DNA of 64,000 bases from Actinomycetota bacterium (GCA_005773635.1 SXHN01000122.1:62001-126000), one strand, 5' to 3'. Counted from the first letter of the stretch, positions 26,359-35,847 are shown. The notes: generated by a model not told the origin, from the sequence alone. Made by a program: numbers and translations.

Positions 26359-27530
26359 GCAGTTACTTCGGGCTTGGGTCTCGGAGTTGGCAACAACCGC
26401 GGCGCTTCAATTGCAAACTCTGGCCAACGCTTGCGCGACTTCTGTGACAGCTTGTGCATCAACGCAATCGCGCCGGGGTCGTCGTCGCCCGGGCGGAGTT
26501 CGATCCACCCGTCCTTGTGCATCCGCTCTAGGAGTTCTCTGCCGGTGTCAGTGCGCACAATCGTGAGGGTCCAGTCGTTGAACGCTCCAATGCCGCCGGT
26601 CGAAATGTCGGCATGTTCCGCCGCGAAATCTGGGCACATCTTGCAACCCTCGCGCGTCCAAGCATGGCATTCCTTCAACGGCACCTCGTGGTAATCACCG
26701 TTCTTCATCCAAATCTGAAACACGCCTTTGATATTCATCTTGCGCATATCTTGTTTCTTCAAGCCATATTTAGCCTCGAACAGCTCTTCGAAGATGGCGT
26801 CGTCAAAAGTCTTGGAACACAACAGCCCAATATTCAACGAAATGCGGCGGGCGACTTTGCCTGCCTTGCGTTGCTTCATTGCTGGTGGCGACGACGACTG
26901 ACAACTCATACCAACAAGCGCGATTCGCTCTTCATCTTTTTCAAGGTCTTTATACGCCATCGTGTTGGCGCTGTAGGTGTAACGAGAACCTGCGGACGCG
27001 ATCACCTCATCGCGCGTGCGCGCCACCCCGGGAATAGCCTTCCACGTCGAGCCATCGCCTTCGAGGTAGCTCACAAGCGCGGCGTCGATGATGTCGTGTT
27101 CCAACGCGTACACGAGCATCGCCGAGACCAACCCACCGTCTTGACCGACTTCATGCAACACGGGGTCTGATGCGCGCGCCAACACCACGTCTTTGTAGAT
27201 ACCCGAGGCCTCTTCGTTGGTACGGTGACGACCGAACAAGAACTCATCGATCTCTGGCTCCCACATGCGAAAACGGGGACACGCTCGGGTGCAGGTCGTG
27301 CATGCCTTGTCGCCATGGCTGCAGTCGCCGGCGCCGCCGTATTCATCTTCGAGTTGGATTGGCTTGTACACACCAAGTTTGTCGTCGTAGCCCAACACGT
27401 CGTGGGGACACACCACGACACAGCCTGCGCAACCAGTACACAATCCGCTCGTAACGACTTCGTCGAACAGATGCTTCCACGACGACGTCCAGCGTTCTTT
27501 CTTTGGGGCTTCGGCTTCGGTAGCAGTCAT
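26355..27530 (-). CDS. Coenzyme F420 hydrogenase/dehydrogenase beta subunit-like protein
   Basis: A 391-residue FrhB-family protein. The N-terminal ferredoxin domain has two cysteine clusters, CTGCAGCVVVCP (residues 31-42) and CTTCTRACP, that could hold one or two [4Fe-4S] clusters; the FrhB N- and C-terminal domains follow, with GQDGGLVSAML and a third cysteine group CKMCPDFAAEHADISTG. The family moves electrons between F420H2 or flavin and ferredoxin. Next to an LLM F420-dependent oxidoreductase, an F420-linked electron role is likely. Starts with ATG at 27530. Confidence 0.85.
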   Translation of the reverse strand: MTATEAEAPKKERWTSSWKHLFDEVVTSGLCTGCAGCVVVCPHDVLGYDDKLGVYKPIQLEDEYGGAGDCSHGDKACTTCTRACPRFRMWEPEIDEFLFGRHRTNEEASGIYKDVVLARASDPVLHEVGQDGGLVSAMLVYALEHDIIDAALVSYLEGDGSTWKAIPGVARTRDEVIASAGSRYTYSANTMAYKDLEKDEERIALVGMSCQSSSPPAMKQRKAGKVARRISLNIGLLCSKTFDDAIFEELFEAKYGLKKQDMRKMNIKGVFQIWMKNGDYHEVPLKECHAWTREGCKMCPDFAAEHADISTGGIGAFNDWTLTIVRTDTGRELLERMHKDGWIELRPGDDDPGAIALMHKLSQKSRKRWPEFAIEAPRLLPTPRPKPEVTA

Positions 27531-27560
27531 GGGTGCGACGTTACCGTTTACGTCAAAGCA

Positions 27561-28532
27561 CTACCCGATGCCCGCGGCCTCGGCGAAGGCTCTCAACTCC
27601 CGACCGACATCAGGCCCCATCGGCGCGTACAAAACCTCGGTCACGCCGCTCGCCTCTGCCGCTGCGATGCGTTTCGAAATCTCGGTGCGCGTTCCCGTCC
27701 AGGTGAACTGCTGTAAGAGCATGGGATCGAGTAAGGCCCGATCGCGTTCGGTAACGGCGACAAGATGGTCTTCATGAGTCGCTAGGTGGCGAACTGCGTG
27801 CGGAATCGCTTCAAGGTTTGCTCGCCAAACGCTGCCCCCGGGCAATCTGGTCACGAAATCGGGGTTCGACTCGTACATGCCGTGAAAAACAACTGTGAGA
27901 CCTGGCCCGGCCGCTGCCAAGGCGCGAGCAGAGCCCGCAGATTCGCCGTCATCGAGCACGGTTCCCATCGTGAGAGCTGCGCACCATGCAAACTCCGGTT
28001 GCCCACCGCCGATCGTCATCACGCCCGCGCCAAGTTGCTTGGCAACATCGAGGCCTTTCGGACCATTCGCGGCCACGATGATCGGTACCTCTATGGGTCG
28101 GCGCGCGCCAAACCCTGCGGGTTGCAACATCTTGACCATCGCACCGTCCACCTCAACGGTCTCGCCCCGTAACAGTCCTTGAAGTTGTTGAATGTGCTCG
28201 CGTACGTATTTCCAAGTGAGTGGCTTTTGGCCCATCGCCATACGCCCAGTGAAACCGGTACCAATCGCCACAACCGTGCGCCCCGGCGCAACTTCTGCGA
28301 GCGTGGCGATCGCGGCCGCGGTCGTCAGAGGATGGCGCAGGTTGGGAACTAGTACTGCAGGCCCGAGACCAATCGTCGTGGTGCACTCGGCAGCACGGCA
28401 CAAAGCAACCCAAACGTCGTGGTAGAGCGCAGGCGAGTCGTACATCCACGCCCGCTCGTATCCCAATTCTTCAGCAAGCACGACATGTTCAACGGTGTCT
28501 CGACCCGGCGGAAACGCACAAGAAATTTGCAC
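27561..28532 (-). CDS. LLM-class F420-dependent oxidoreductase
   Basis: A 323-residue luciferase-like monooxygenase-fold protein. Features are the N-terminal strand ISCAFPPG, AEELGYERAWMYDS, the VAIGTGFTGRMAMG phosphate-binding region, and PIIVAANGPKGLDVAKQLGAGVM near residue 165. Subfamily resemblance points to F420 rather than FMN as cofactor. It lies 30 bases upstream of the FrhB-like gene in the same direction, so the three genes probably form an operon. The substrate is unknown. Confidence 0.85.
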   Translation of the reverse strand: MQISCAFPPGRDTVEHVVLAEELGYERAWMYDSPALYHDVWVALCRAAECTTTIGLGPAVLVPNLRHPLTTAAAIATLAEVAPGRTVVAIGTGFTGRMAMGQKPLTWKYVREHIQQLQGLLRGETVEVDGAMVKMLQPAGFGARRPIEVPIIVAANGPKGLDVAKQLGAGVMTIGGGQPEFAWCAALTMGTVLDDGESAGSARALAAAGPGLTVVFHGMYESNPDFVTRLPGGSVWRANLEAIPHAVRHLATHEDHLVAVTERDRALLDPMLLQQFTWTGTRTEISKRIAAAEASGVTEVLYAPMGPDVGRELRAFAEAAGIG

Positions 28533-28598
28533 TTCCTCAACATAGACGAACGACTTGGCGTGGCGTACTCCCCGCCGCCGAAGCGCAGCGCAGGCAAT

Positions 28599-28796
28599 TC
28601 AACAAACATCAAAACCAGCTTCGTCGATTGCCGCACGAATTAGCTGATCTTCACCGCCTTCGACGGTGACTGTCTTCGCGTCGAGATCGACCAGTACTGC
28701 GAACACGCCCTCAACTTGAGTGACCTCGGATTCGATCGATGATTTGCAGTGGCCGCACGTCATTGCGGGAACTGAGTACGTGTGCGTGATTGTCAT
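28599..28796 (-). CDS. copZ: Copper chaperone, HMA domain
   Basis: A 65-residue heavy-metal-associated domain protein starting at the ATG at 28796 (MTITHTYSVPAMTCGHCKSS). The MxCxxC copper site is MTCGHC at residues 11-16. It is of normal CopZ length and has only a few bases to csoR upstream, so both come from one transcript. It would carry Cu(I) to the divergent CopA ATPase. Confidence 0.9.
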   Translation of the reverse strand: MTITHTYSVPAMTCGHCKSSIESEVTQVEGVFAVLVDLDAKTVTVEGGEDQLIRAAIDEAGFDVC

Positions 28797-28804
28797 GGCT
28801 TCCT

Positions 28805-29086
28805 TTACGCGCGCAGCAATCGTTCGATTGCAGTGACGGCTTCGGTAATTTTGGCGTCGCCCTCGGCCTCCGACGCTTCGGCGGCATGCAGCACACAATG
28901 CCGCAGATGCTCGTCGAGCAACCCCAGGCCTACTCCCTGTAGCGCCTTACTGACTGACGCGATCTGCGTGAGAATGTCGATGCAATAGGTGTCGTCGTCG
29001 ATCAGGCGTTGCAGGCCCCGCACCTGACCCTCGATCTTGCGCAAGCGACTCTGGTAGTCGTCTTTGTGCATTGAATATCCACGCAT
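28805..29086 (-). CDS. csoR: Copper-sensing repressor CsoR
   Basis: A 93-residue DUF156 repressor. The start at 29086 is chosen because MRGYSMHKDDYQSRLRKIEGQVRG matches the usual M-x-GY start of CsoR. The Cu(I) ligands Cys-His-Cys are in place: TYCIDIL in helix 1 and EHLRHCV in helix 2. CsoR tetramers bind operator DNA without copper and release it with Cu(I). It is transcribed with copZ and divergent from copA; a G-tract operator candidate lies between. Confidence 0.92.
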   Translation of the reverse strand: MRGYSMHKDDYQSRLRKIEGQVRGLQRLIDDDTYCIDILTQIASVSKALQGVGLGLLDEHLRHCVLHAAEASEAEGDAKITEAVTAIERLLRA

Positions 29087-29101
29087 CCGAACACTTTCAG
29101 T

Positions 29102-29129
29102 TTGGCTTGATGGGGTAGGGGGGTATAGT
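29102..29129 (+). promoter_or_regulatory. copA promoter with CsoR-type operator
   Basis: A -35 like TTGGCT (29102-29107) and a -10 TATAGT (29124-29129) are 16 bases apart. Between them lies GGGGTAGGGGGGTA, the G-tract type of sequence bound by CsoR. The -10 ends 7 bases before the copA ATG, so the transcript is probably leaderless. No Shine-Dalgarno is present. Confidence 0.65.
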
Positions 29130-29136
29130 AAGCCGT

Positions 29137-31347
29137 ATGAGTACCGCGACGCAAACACACATTGAAATGCCCATTGCGGGGATGACGTGTGCTTCGTGCG
29201 CGGCCCGCATCGAGCGCGGGCTGTCAAAGCTTCCCGGTGTGGAATCGGCGCAGGTGAACTATGCGGTCGAACGTGCGTCGGTCACCTACGACTCCAGCGC
29301 AACGGGCCCAGCGGACTTCCAGACCAAGATCGAAGCGCTGGGCTACTCAGTCCCCGCAGAAGTTGCGACACCAGCACAGGTCGACACCGAGCTGCAACAT
29401 CTCCGCAACTCGGTCATCATCGGCGGGATCTTTTCGGTACCGCTGGTCGCGATATCCATGATCGAGGCGTGGCAGTTCAAGCATTGGGGGTGGGTTGCCT
29501 TCGCCCTGGCAACTCCCGTCATGACGTATTGCGCGTGGCCGTTTCATAAAGCGACCTGGGCTAACGCCCGCCACGGCTCCGCAACTATGGACACGCTCGT
29601 GACACTCGGAGCCGGTGCCGCCTACCTTTGGTCGGCGGTCGCGCTGGTCTTTTTGGGAGCCAACTCCACAGGCGGTATGCAGATGGGTTCCGATACACCG
29701 CAGGTGTACTTCGAGACCGGCGCAGTAATCGTCACGTTGATCTTGTTGGGCCGCTGGTTCGAGCACCGATCGCGCAGACGCGCCGGCGACGCATTGCGGG
29801 CTTTACTCGCGCTCGAGGCGAAGACCGCAGAACTTGTGAGCGGCGAACACATTCCTGCCGCGAGCCTCGAGGTGGGCGACTACTTCGTAGTGCGTCCTGG
29901 CCAACAGATCGCGACCGACGGCCTGGTTCGCGAAGGAGCCTCAGCAGTCGACATGGCGATGCTGACTGGCGAACCCGTTCCAGTCGAGGTCGGCGTTGGT
30001 GATGCAGTTTTCGGAGCCACCTTGAATCAATCAGGCCGCCTCATCGTGGAAGCAACCTCTGTAGGCGAAGCCACCGCGCTCGCCCAAATCGCCAAGCTCG
30101 TAGAAACCGCGCAGGGTTCGAAAGCTCCAGTGCAGCGGCTCGCCGATCAAATCGCGGCGATCTTCGTGCCGATTGTGATCATGATTGCGCTCGGCACACT
30201 TGCGGCTTGGTTGTTCACCGGCCATACCGGCAACGATGCATTCACCGCTGCTGTCGCGGTGCTCATCATCGCGTGCCCTTGCGCCCTCGGGCTCGCGACC
30301 CCAACCGCGCTCATGGTCGGAACCGGGCGCGGAGCCCAGCTCGGCATCATCATCAAAGGCGGCGAAGTACTCGAAGCCACGCGCCGCATCGACGCCGTCA
30401 TCCTGGACAAAACGGGAACCATCACAGAAGCGAAAATGCAGCTGATCGCCGATCCGATCGTGGCCGGCATCACAGTGGCCGACGCACTGCAGCTCTGCGG
30501 CTCTGCGGAAGGCGCGTCGGAACATCCGATTGCGCAAGCCATCGCACGGGGTGCTCAACAGCGTGGTGCTGCCCTCGTCGCCCCGACGCAATTCCGGTCT
30601 GAAACTGGGTTTGGCGTGCACGCGACTATTGGCGAAACAGCAGTACGCGCCGGGCGACCGTCAATGTTCGATGAAGTGCCCCAAACGTTGAGCAACGCAC
30701 TCAGTGCCGCTGCCATGCTCGGCAACACACCAGTGATGTTCGGACGCGTCGATCCCGCCACGCACAAGGCAAACGCCGAGGCGGTCTTCGTTGTGTCCGA
30801 CACGATCCGCGCAACCTCGCACGCAGCGGTCGCCGCACTGCACGACCTTGGAGTGGAAATCGTGATGGTCACCGGCGACAACGAATCCGCGGCGCGCGCG
30901 GTCGGCAGCACCGTCGGCATCGATCGCGTGGTTGCCGGGGTGTTGCCGTCCGGCAAAGTTGACGTGGTGCACGAGTTGCAGGCGATCGGAAAAAAGGTTG
31001 CGGTCGTTGGCGACGGTGTCAATGATGCGCCAGCATTAGCAGCGGCCGACCTCGGAATCTCAATGGGCTCCGGCACCGACATCGCAATCGAAGCTGGCGA
31101 CATCACCCTGGTCGCGGGCGACCTCCGCGGTGCCGCCGATGCCATTGCGCTTGCTCGCTCCACGTTGCGCACCATCAAGGGCAACCTTTTCTGGGCCTTC
31201 GCGTACAACGTCGCGGCCCTCCCGCTCGCGGCCTTGGGTTTACTCAATCCGATGATTGCTGCCGGAGCGATGGGTTTCTCATCGGTCTTCGTAGTCAGCA
31301 ACTCGTTGCGGCTTCGTCGCTTCACGAGTATTCGCAACGGCCAGTAG
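29137..31347 (+). CDS. copA: Cu(I)-translocating P-type ATPase
   Basis: A 736-residue P1B ATPase that exports Cu(I). In order: an N-terminal HMA domain with GMTCASC near residue 15, eight predicted membrane segments, the actuator TGEP, the channel motif CPC ([13 protein letters not shown]), the phosphorylation motif DKTGTIT, the HP motif in EHPIAQ, the GDG hinge [12 protein letters not shown] and the closing [23 protein letters not shown]. Length and motifs are all standard. Divergent from csoR-copZ. Confidence 0.95.
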   Translation: MSTATQTHIEMPIAGMTCASCAARIERGLSKLPGVESAQVNYAVERASVTYDSSATGPADFQTKIEALGYSVPAEVATPAQVDTELQHLRNSVIIGGIFSVPLVAISMIEAWQFKHWGWVAFALATPVMTYCAWPFHKATWANARHGSATMDTLVTLGAGAAYLWSAVALVFLGANSTGGMQMGSDTPQVYFETGAVIVTLILLGRWFEHRSRRRAGDALRALLALEAKTAELVSGEHIPAASLEVGDYFVVRPGQQIATDGLVREGASAVDMAMLTGEPVPVEVGVGDAVFGATLNQSGRLIVEATSVGEATALAQIAKLVETAQGSKAPVQRLADQIAAIFVPIVIMIALGTLAAWLFTGHTGNDAFTAAVAVLIIACPCALGLATPTALMVGTGRGAQLGIIIKGGEVLEATRRIDAVILDKTGTITEAKMQLIADPIVAGITVADALQLCGSAEGASEHPIAQAIARGAQQRGAALVAPTQFRSETGFGVHATIGETAVRAGRPSMFDEVPQTLSNALSAAAMLGNTPVMFGRVDPATHKANAEAVFVVSDTIRATSHAAVAALHDLGVEIVMVTGDNESAARAVGSTVGIDRVVAGVLPSGKVDVVHELQAIGKKVAVVGDGVNDAPALAAADLGISMGSGTDIAIEAGDITLVAGDLRGAADAIALARSTLRTIKGNLFWAFAYNVAALPLAALGLLNPMIAAGAMGFSSVFVVSNSLRLRRFTSIRNGQ

Positions 31348-31377
31348 CGACCATGCGGGCACTAATGTGCCTTGCCC

Positions 31378-32232
31378 ATGGCACACATCCCAGAGCTGCT
31401 TCGCGACGGCCCCAGCTGCTCCTTCGAATTCGGGCCACCGCGCGACGATAAGGGCGAAGCGACGCTCTCGACCACGATCGACGAACTCCGCAAGCGCAAT
31501 CCCACCTATGTGTCCGTTACCTACGGCGCGGGCGGCTCCACTCGCGATCGCACGCATGATCTGGTGGTGCAGATCAACAATGAGATGGGGCTCACGACGA
31601 TGGCGCACCTCACCTGCGCCGCGCATACGCGCCACGACCTTGAGCTCCTCATTGAGCGGTACCGGATCGCGGGAATCGAAAACCTGCTGGCGCTCGGTGG
31701 AGATCCACCTGTCGGCTACGACGGCCCTCCCGGTGAACTCCAGTACGCGAACGAACTCGTTGCGCTCATTCGCAGCGTTGGTAACTTCAGCGTTGGAGTT
31801 GCCGCGCATCCAGAACCTCACCCGCGATCCGAGAGCATCCAGGCCGATCGCGACCACACCGCCGAGAAACTCGACGGCGCCGACTTTGCGATCACGCAGT
31901 TTTTCTTCGAGGCGCGTCACTACTTCGACTTGATCGACGGGCTCGCGAGCCGCGGCGTCACGAAACCCGTAATCGCGGGCATCATGCCCGCCACCAGTAT
32001 CGCCGCGATCACTCGAATGGCGCAGTTGCAAGGTTCCGAGTTCCCAACTTGGCTCGCCGACAAGTTGTACGCCGTCGAAGATCAAGGCCCTGCCGCGGTT
32101 CGAGCGGTGGGAGTATCCGAAGCGACGAAACTCTGCGAAGAACTGCGCGACGCTGGAGTACCAGGATTTCAGTTCTTTACCCTCAACCTCGCCACCGCTA
32201 CGAGAGAAATCTGCGACAACCTCGGCATTTGA
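31378..32232 (+). CDS. metF: Methylenetetrahydrofolate reductase
   Basis: A 284-residue TIM-barrel flavoprotein that reduces 5,10-methylene-THF to 5-methyl-THF for methionine synthesis. Motifs: SFEFGPPRDDKGE near residue 15 with the catalytic Glu, VSVTYGAGGSTRDRT, AHLTCAAHTR, LLALGGDPP and AITQFFFEARHY. The ATG at 31378 is preferred over the TTG 6 bases upstream. Length is typical for bacterial MetF. Confidence 0.93.
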   Translation: MAHIPELLRDGPSCSFEFGPPRDDKGEATLSTTIDELRKRNPTYVSVTYGAGGSTRDRTHDLVVQINNEMGLTTMAHLTCAAHTRHDLELLIERYRIAGIENLLALGGDPPVGYDGPPGELQYANELVALIRSVGNFSVGVAAHPEPHPRSESIQADRDHTAEKLDGADFAITQFFFEARHYFDLIDGLASRGVTKPVIAGIMPATSIAAITRMAQLQGSEFPTWLADKLYAVEDQGPAAVRAVGVSEATKLCEELRDAGVPGFQFFTLNLATATREICDNLGI

Positions 32233-32319
32233 TCACATTGCATAGCTATTCGCGAGCGGTCATACTGCGCTTACACATCCATGAGGACGAGATCTTCCAG
32301 CGACGGGCAGGAGCAGGAT

Positions 32320-34074
32320 ATGAGCGGCAACGTCGCATCCGGAAGGCGCCAGTGGTTCTACCGATCGCGAGCGATCGGCGTGATCGTTGCATTGTCTTTC
32401 GCCGTGAGCGTTCCCATCGGCGAAGTGCGGTCGACCTTTGCCTCCTCGCAGACATTCGAACGCTTCAACGGCGTGAGTTGCGTGACCCCATTATCGTGCG
32501 TCGCGGTGGGCACATCGAGCACGGGCACCACCAACTTCGCTGCAATCTGGCGCGGCGACGGCACAACGTGGACTCCGGAACCGCTGGCACCCCCAGTGCA
32601 CACCGAACTCTTGGACGTTGCCTGCCCGAGCGCAAACTTCTGCGTTGCGGTCGGCTCCGAGCTCCTCGCCCACAACGTCCCGTTTGTTCTTCACTGGGAC
32701 GGCCAAACCTGGGTCCGTATGACGCCGACAAAACGAGGTATCGCGTCGTTGTACGCCAAGATCTCATGTCCAACCACAGTATTTTGCGCTGCGAGCGGTT
32801 CGTTCGTCAGCACCGACCAAATCACGCACCCATACGTAGCGACGTGGAACGGCACACGATGGCGGGCGCCAAGTATTCCCGTGCTGAGCGGTCGACTCAA
32901 CGACCTCGACTGCGCGAGTCCGCAGATGTGTCTCGCCGTTGGTTCTGTAGAGCATCCGACCGTCATCCAAGCGCCACTCGCCATCCAATTCTCCGCAACT
33001 ACCCAAGTGGTGTCGCCGACCCCTCTCCCAGCCGCGTCGTCTTTGTCAACAGTAAACTGTCCCGACACCTCGTCGTGCTACGTGATCGGCGGCACCTACG
33101 TCGCGTCACCCGCAGGTCACGTGCTCCTGTCATCCTTCGCGCGCTGGACCGGAACAACTTGGCACCCGATGCCTACACCCCCACTCCATGCCAATGGACG
33201 ATCGTCCATTGATCTTGATTGCACATCGGCGAACAGCTGCTACCTGCTCGGCGATATGAGCTATGGCGCAGGGCAGACCGTTCCGTTTCTCAGCGAGTTT
33301 CAACTCGTGCAGGGCGGGTGGGCTGATCAACCAATCACGTATCCCGGCAGTCCGTCGAGCTTCACTGGATCTGCCCTCCAAGACATGGAGTGTTTGTCCG
33401 GTCGTTGCTTGGTCGTTGGCCTGAACGGCGCGATGACCTACTCGTCAATCGAATCGTCGGGAGTGCCAAGCTCGCCGTTCAACGGGCAAGTTGTCGCGAC
33501 AGCCAACTGGATGACAGTCGCATGGAATCACTCATCGGTCTCGATTTCCGGGCCGGTAACGGAATACCGGGTGTTCTCAAACAACATTGCGAACTCGCCG
33601 ATCTCAGTACCCGCAAACCTCAACCGCACAACGCTGCCGACGCTTCTTGGTGTATCCAACCTGAGTGTCATCGTCGTTGGGTGCAACGTCCGCGGTTGTG
33701 GCGTAGGAGGAGATCCCATCGGAGCCACAACGCCTTCCCCGGACGCTCCGCTTGATGTCTCAACCACCTGGGACTCGAGCGAAACCGCCCGGCTGCACCA
33801 AAGCGCCGCGTACCTCGGACTTACGGTGCCAGAACTCCAAGTCGCGAGTGTCGCAGCGCTGGCTTTCATCAATGGTCTCGTTGGACCACCAGCAATTACA
33901 CCTGCTCCGGTGCCGCCGGCCGATGATCAGAGCGAAACCGCAATCACAACATGGTCGGCCACAGATCAAGCAACGTTATTTGCAATGGCTCGTCAGTTTG
34001 CGCTCACTCCGGCGGAGACCCAAAAAGTCGCCACGCAACTTGTCGGATACCTTTTGAGCCTCAGCGGGCACTAA
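32320..34074 (+). CDS. Secreted propeller-like protein with paired cysteines
   Basis: 584 residues from the ATG at 32320, preceded by AGGAG at 6-base spacing, which is better than the track start. A signal peptide (AIGVIVALSFAVSV) is followed by seven segments of 40-50 residues each holding a C-x4-5-C pair then a hydrophobic strand, for example CVTPLSCVAVG, CPSANFCVAVG, CASPQMCLAVG, CTSANSCYLLG. This fits a seven-bladed propeller with one disulfide per blade. A fibronectin-III-like segment (MTVAWNHSS) and an Ala-rich helical C-terminus follow. Function unknown; extracellular binding is likely. Confidence 0.65.
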   Translation: MSGNVASGRRQWFYRSRAIGVIVALSFAVSVPIGEVRSTFASSQTFERFNGVSCVTPLSCVAVGTSSTGTTNFAAIWRGDGTTWTPEPLAPPVHTELLDVACPSANFCVAVGSELLAHNVPFVLHWDGQTWVRMTPTKRGIASLYAKISCPTTVFCAASGSFVSTDQITHPYVATWNGTRWRAPSIPVLSGRLNDLDCASPQMCLAVGSVEHPTVIQAPLAIQFSATTQVVSPTPLPAASSLSTVNCPDTSSCYVIGGTYVASPAGHVLLSSFARWTGTTWHPMPTPPLHANGRSSIDLDCTSANSCYLLGDMSYGAGQTVPFLSEFQLVQGGWADQPITYPGSPSSFTGSALQDMECLSGRCLVVGLNGAMTYSSIESSGVPSSPFNGQVVATANWMTVAWNHSSVSISGPVTEYRVFSNNIANSPISVPANLNRTTLPTLLGVSNLSVIVVGCNVRGCGVGGDPIGATTPSPDAPLDVSTTWDSSETARLHQSAAYLGLTVPELQVASVAALAFINGLVGPPAITPAPVPPADDQSETAITTWSATDQATLFAMARQFALTPAETQKVATQLVGYLLSLSGH

Positions 34075-34100
34075 CAATCGCTCAGTCGCTTTGTGCTTCG

Positions 34101-34144
34101 AAGCCCGGGTGAATTGATCGCAACGATCGTTTCGACCCGGGCTT
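34101..34144. terminator. Hairpin terminator between secreted protein gene and tRNA-Ser
   Basis: AAGCCCGGGT (34101-34110) pairs perfectly with ACCCGGGCTT (34135-34144); the loop contains a further GATCG/CGATC helix. It lies downstream of the plus-strand secreted-protein gene and of the minus-strand tRNA-Ser, so it could end both. Confidence 0.7.
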
Positions 34145-34147
34145 ACT

Positions 34148-34235
34148 TGGCGGAGGGACTGGGATTTGAACCCAGGGTGACTTGCGCCACAATGGTTTTC
34201 GAGACCATCCGATTCGGCCGCTCTCGCACCCCTCC
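34148..34235 (-). tRNA. tRNA-Ser (CGA)
   Basis: The minus strand folds as a class II tRNA: acceptor GGAGGGG pairing with TCCCTCC, discriminator G and encoded CCA, D-arm GAGCGGCCGAATCGG, anticodon loop CTCGAAA in an ATGGT/ACCAT stem giving anticodon CGA, an extended variable arm, and T-arm with GGTTCAAATCC. The long variable arm is diagnostic of serine tRNA. Confidence 0.95.
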
Positions 34236-34326
34236 GTCGCCCATGTTAGGCGCAGACCCACGCGATCTTGCGAGCCGTAACTACCCGACTCAAGCTCAAC
34301 GCCCCATGAAATGACAGAATGCAGCA

Positions 34327-35004
34327 ATGCGCACGGTGCCAGATCCGGTCATCAACATCTTGGTCGTCGACGACCATGCTGTATTCGCGCAGAGTCTCGC
34401 GGCCGCCCTGAACGGCTCGCCCGATATGCACGTGGTTGGAGTAGCCCATTCCGGCGCCGAAGCTAAAGCCGCAGTCGATGCGCTCCAACCCGATGTCACC
34501 TTGCTCGATTACCAACTACCCGACGTGGTCGGCGGCGAACTCATCAGAGTCATTACGGCTGCCAACCCATCGATGCAAGTCATCGTGCTGACAGCATCGG
34601 TCGATGAACGCACAATTGTGTCGGCAATGACCGCGGGATGTGTGGGCTACGTGACCAAGGACCAAGGGCTGGACGACGTTCTTGCCGCAGTCCGCGCCGT
34701 TCGGTCCGGGCAAGCCGTGATGCCTACGCACCTACTGGCGCACATGCTGCCTGGCCGCGCCTCCACACCGACTGTGTCACTTACGCCGCGCGAAGCGCAG
34801 ACGTTGCAGCTACTCGCGGCCGGTTCATCCAACGACGGAATCGCGGAAGCCCTATATGTCAGCCGCAACACCGTGCGCAATCACGTACAAAACCTGCTGC
34901 AAAAGCTGGGTGCGCACTCTCGACTCGAAGCGGTTGCAATAGCGCGCGCAGCGGGGCTAGTCGACGACGCGCCGCGATCTGGTGCCGTCACCAATCACGT
35001 CTAG
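34327..35004 (+). CDS. NarL/FixJ-family response regulator
   Basis: A 225-residue two-component regulator. The receiver domain (residues 8-125) has the acidic pair in VVDDHAVF, the phosphoacceptor Asp in LLDYQLPD and Lys in YVTKDQG. A LuxR-type HTH follows (LTPREAQTLQLLAAG ... VSRNTVRNHVQNLLQKLGAHSRLEAVAIA). No sensor kinase is adjacent, so it is an orphan in this window. It is convergent with tadA over a strong hairpin. Confidence 0.92.
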   Translation: MRTVPDPVINILVVDDHAVFAQSLAAALNGSPDMHVVGVAHSGAEAKAAVDALQPDVTLLDYQLPDVVGGELIRVITAANPSMQVIVLTASVDERTIVSAMTAGCVGYVTKDQGLDDVLAAVRAVRSGQAVMPTHLLAHMLPGRASTPTVSLTPREAQTLQLLAAGSSNDGIAEALYVSRNTVRNHVQNLLQKLGAHSRLEAVAIARAAGLVDDAPRSGAVTNHV

Positions 35005-35103
35005 TGCAGTCGCACCAGCCGTGAATAGGAAGGCTGCATCTAGCGAACCGGCGCCCATTCAGCGACACTGCAACTGAATGACGCTGCAACGCGTCGCATG
35101 ATC

Positions 35104-35148
35104 GCGGGGTGTGTGGTGTGGTACCGCCCGATTGCACCACACCCCCGC
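35104..35148. terminator. Bidirectional hairpin terminator
   Basis: GCGGGGTGTGTGGTG (35104-35118) pairs with CACCACACCCCCGC (35135-35148) with a single bulged base. It lies between convergent genes, the response regulator and tadA. The rest of the 190-base spacer shows nothing recognisable. Confidence 0.65.
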
Positions 35149-35194
35149 ATGTTCATGTACGAGCGCGATGGTGAGCGAAAAACGGAGTTTCCGA

Positions 35195-35677
35195 CTATTT
35201 TGCCGCGCGTCGTTGCTCAAAAAAATCTGTGAGTACAGCACCGCATTCACGCGATGCAACCCCGCCCAGCACCGGCGGATTGTGGTTCAGGCGGGGGTCG
35301 GCAGCAAAGTTGTACATACTGCCGACTGCGCCTGCCTTTGGGTCCGCCGCTCCAAAGACGATTCCCGCCACCCGCGCCGCCAATGCCGCTCCCGCGCACA
35401 TCGGGCACGGCTCGAGAGTGACGACGAGGTAGCACTCGTGAAGCCTCCACGAGCCCAGCTTCTCGGCAGCGAGTCGTAGCGCCAATACCTCGGCGTGAGC
35501 GGTCGGGTCCTGATCAATTTCACGACGATTATGGGCCGCGCCTACGACTTCGAAGTGTCCAGCACCAATGTCACGCGCTACCACCGCTCCTACGGGAACA
35601 TCTCCGTGGACCAACGCCTGAGCCGCCTCCGCGAGTGCAGCGGTCATCATGAGCGACGCAGTCTCAAACGGAATCAT
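35195..35677 (-). CDS. tadA: tRNA-specific adenosine deaminase
   Basis: A 160-residue zinc deaminase that converts A34 of tRNA-Arg(ACG) to inosine. The catalytic zinc site is HAEVLAL (His and Glu) with PCPMCAGA near residue 89. The C-terminal helix FFEQRRAAK is typical. Starts at 35677, 35650 and 35647 are all possible; none has a strong ribosome site. It lies between two tRNA-Ser genes, upstream of the first and in the same direction. Confidence 0.9.
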   Translation of the reverse strand: MIPFETASLMMTAALAEAAQALVHGDVPVGAVVARDIGAGHFEVVGAAHNRREIDQDPTAHAEVLALRLAAEKLGSWRLHECYLVVTLEPCPMCAGAALAARVAGIVFGAADPKAGAVGSMYNFAADPRLNHNPPVLGGVASRECGAVLTDFFEQRRAAK

Positions 35678-35760
35678 CGATCGACTGTAGGTGTCGCAAC
35701 CGCCGACAGAGAACCCGACGACATAGACACATCAATCACGGGTATCGCACACGCAAAAAA

Positions 35761-35847
35761 TGGCGGAGGGAGTGGGATTTGAACCCACGGAGCTCATCAC
35801 TCAACGGTTTTCAAGACCGTCCCATTCGGCCGCTCTGGCATCCCTCC
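35761..35847 (-). tRNA. tRNA-Ser (UGA)
   Basis: The minus strand forms a class II tRNA: acceptor GGAGGGA/TCCCTCC, discriminator G with encoded CCA, anticodon loop CTTGAAA in a ACGGT/ACCGT stem giving anticodon UGA, a long variable arm and T-arm GTGGGTTCAAATCCCAC. It reads UCN serine codons. serS lies just upstream on the same strand. Confidence 0.95.

Noticed and set aside
32049-33212. 387-aa plus-strand ORF
   Set aside because: It bridges the end of metF and the start of the secreted protein in a third frame, with Arg-rich shadow composition.
35005-35194. Possible SRP RNA near tadA and tRNA-Ser
   Set aside because: The GGAA tetraloop core and AGCAGC segment are missing; the spacer mainly holds a terminator hairpin.
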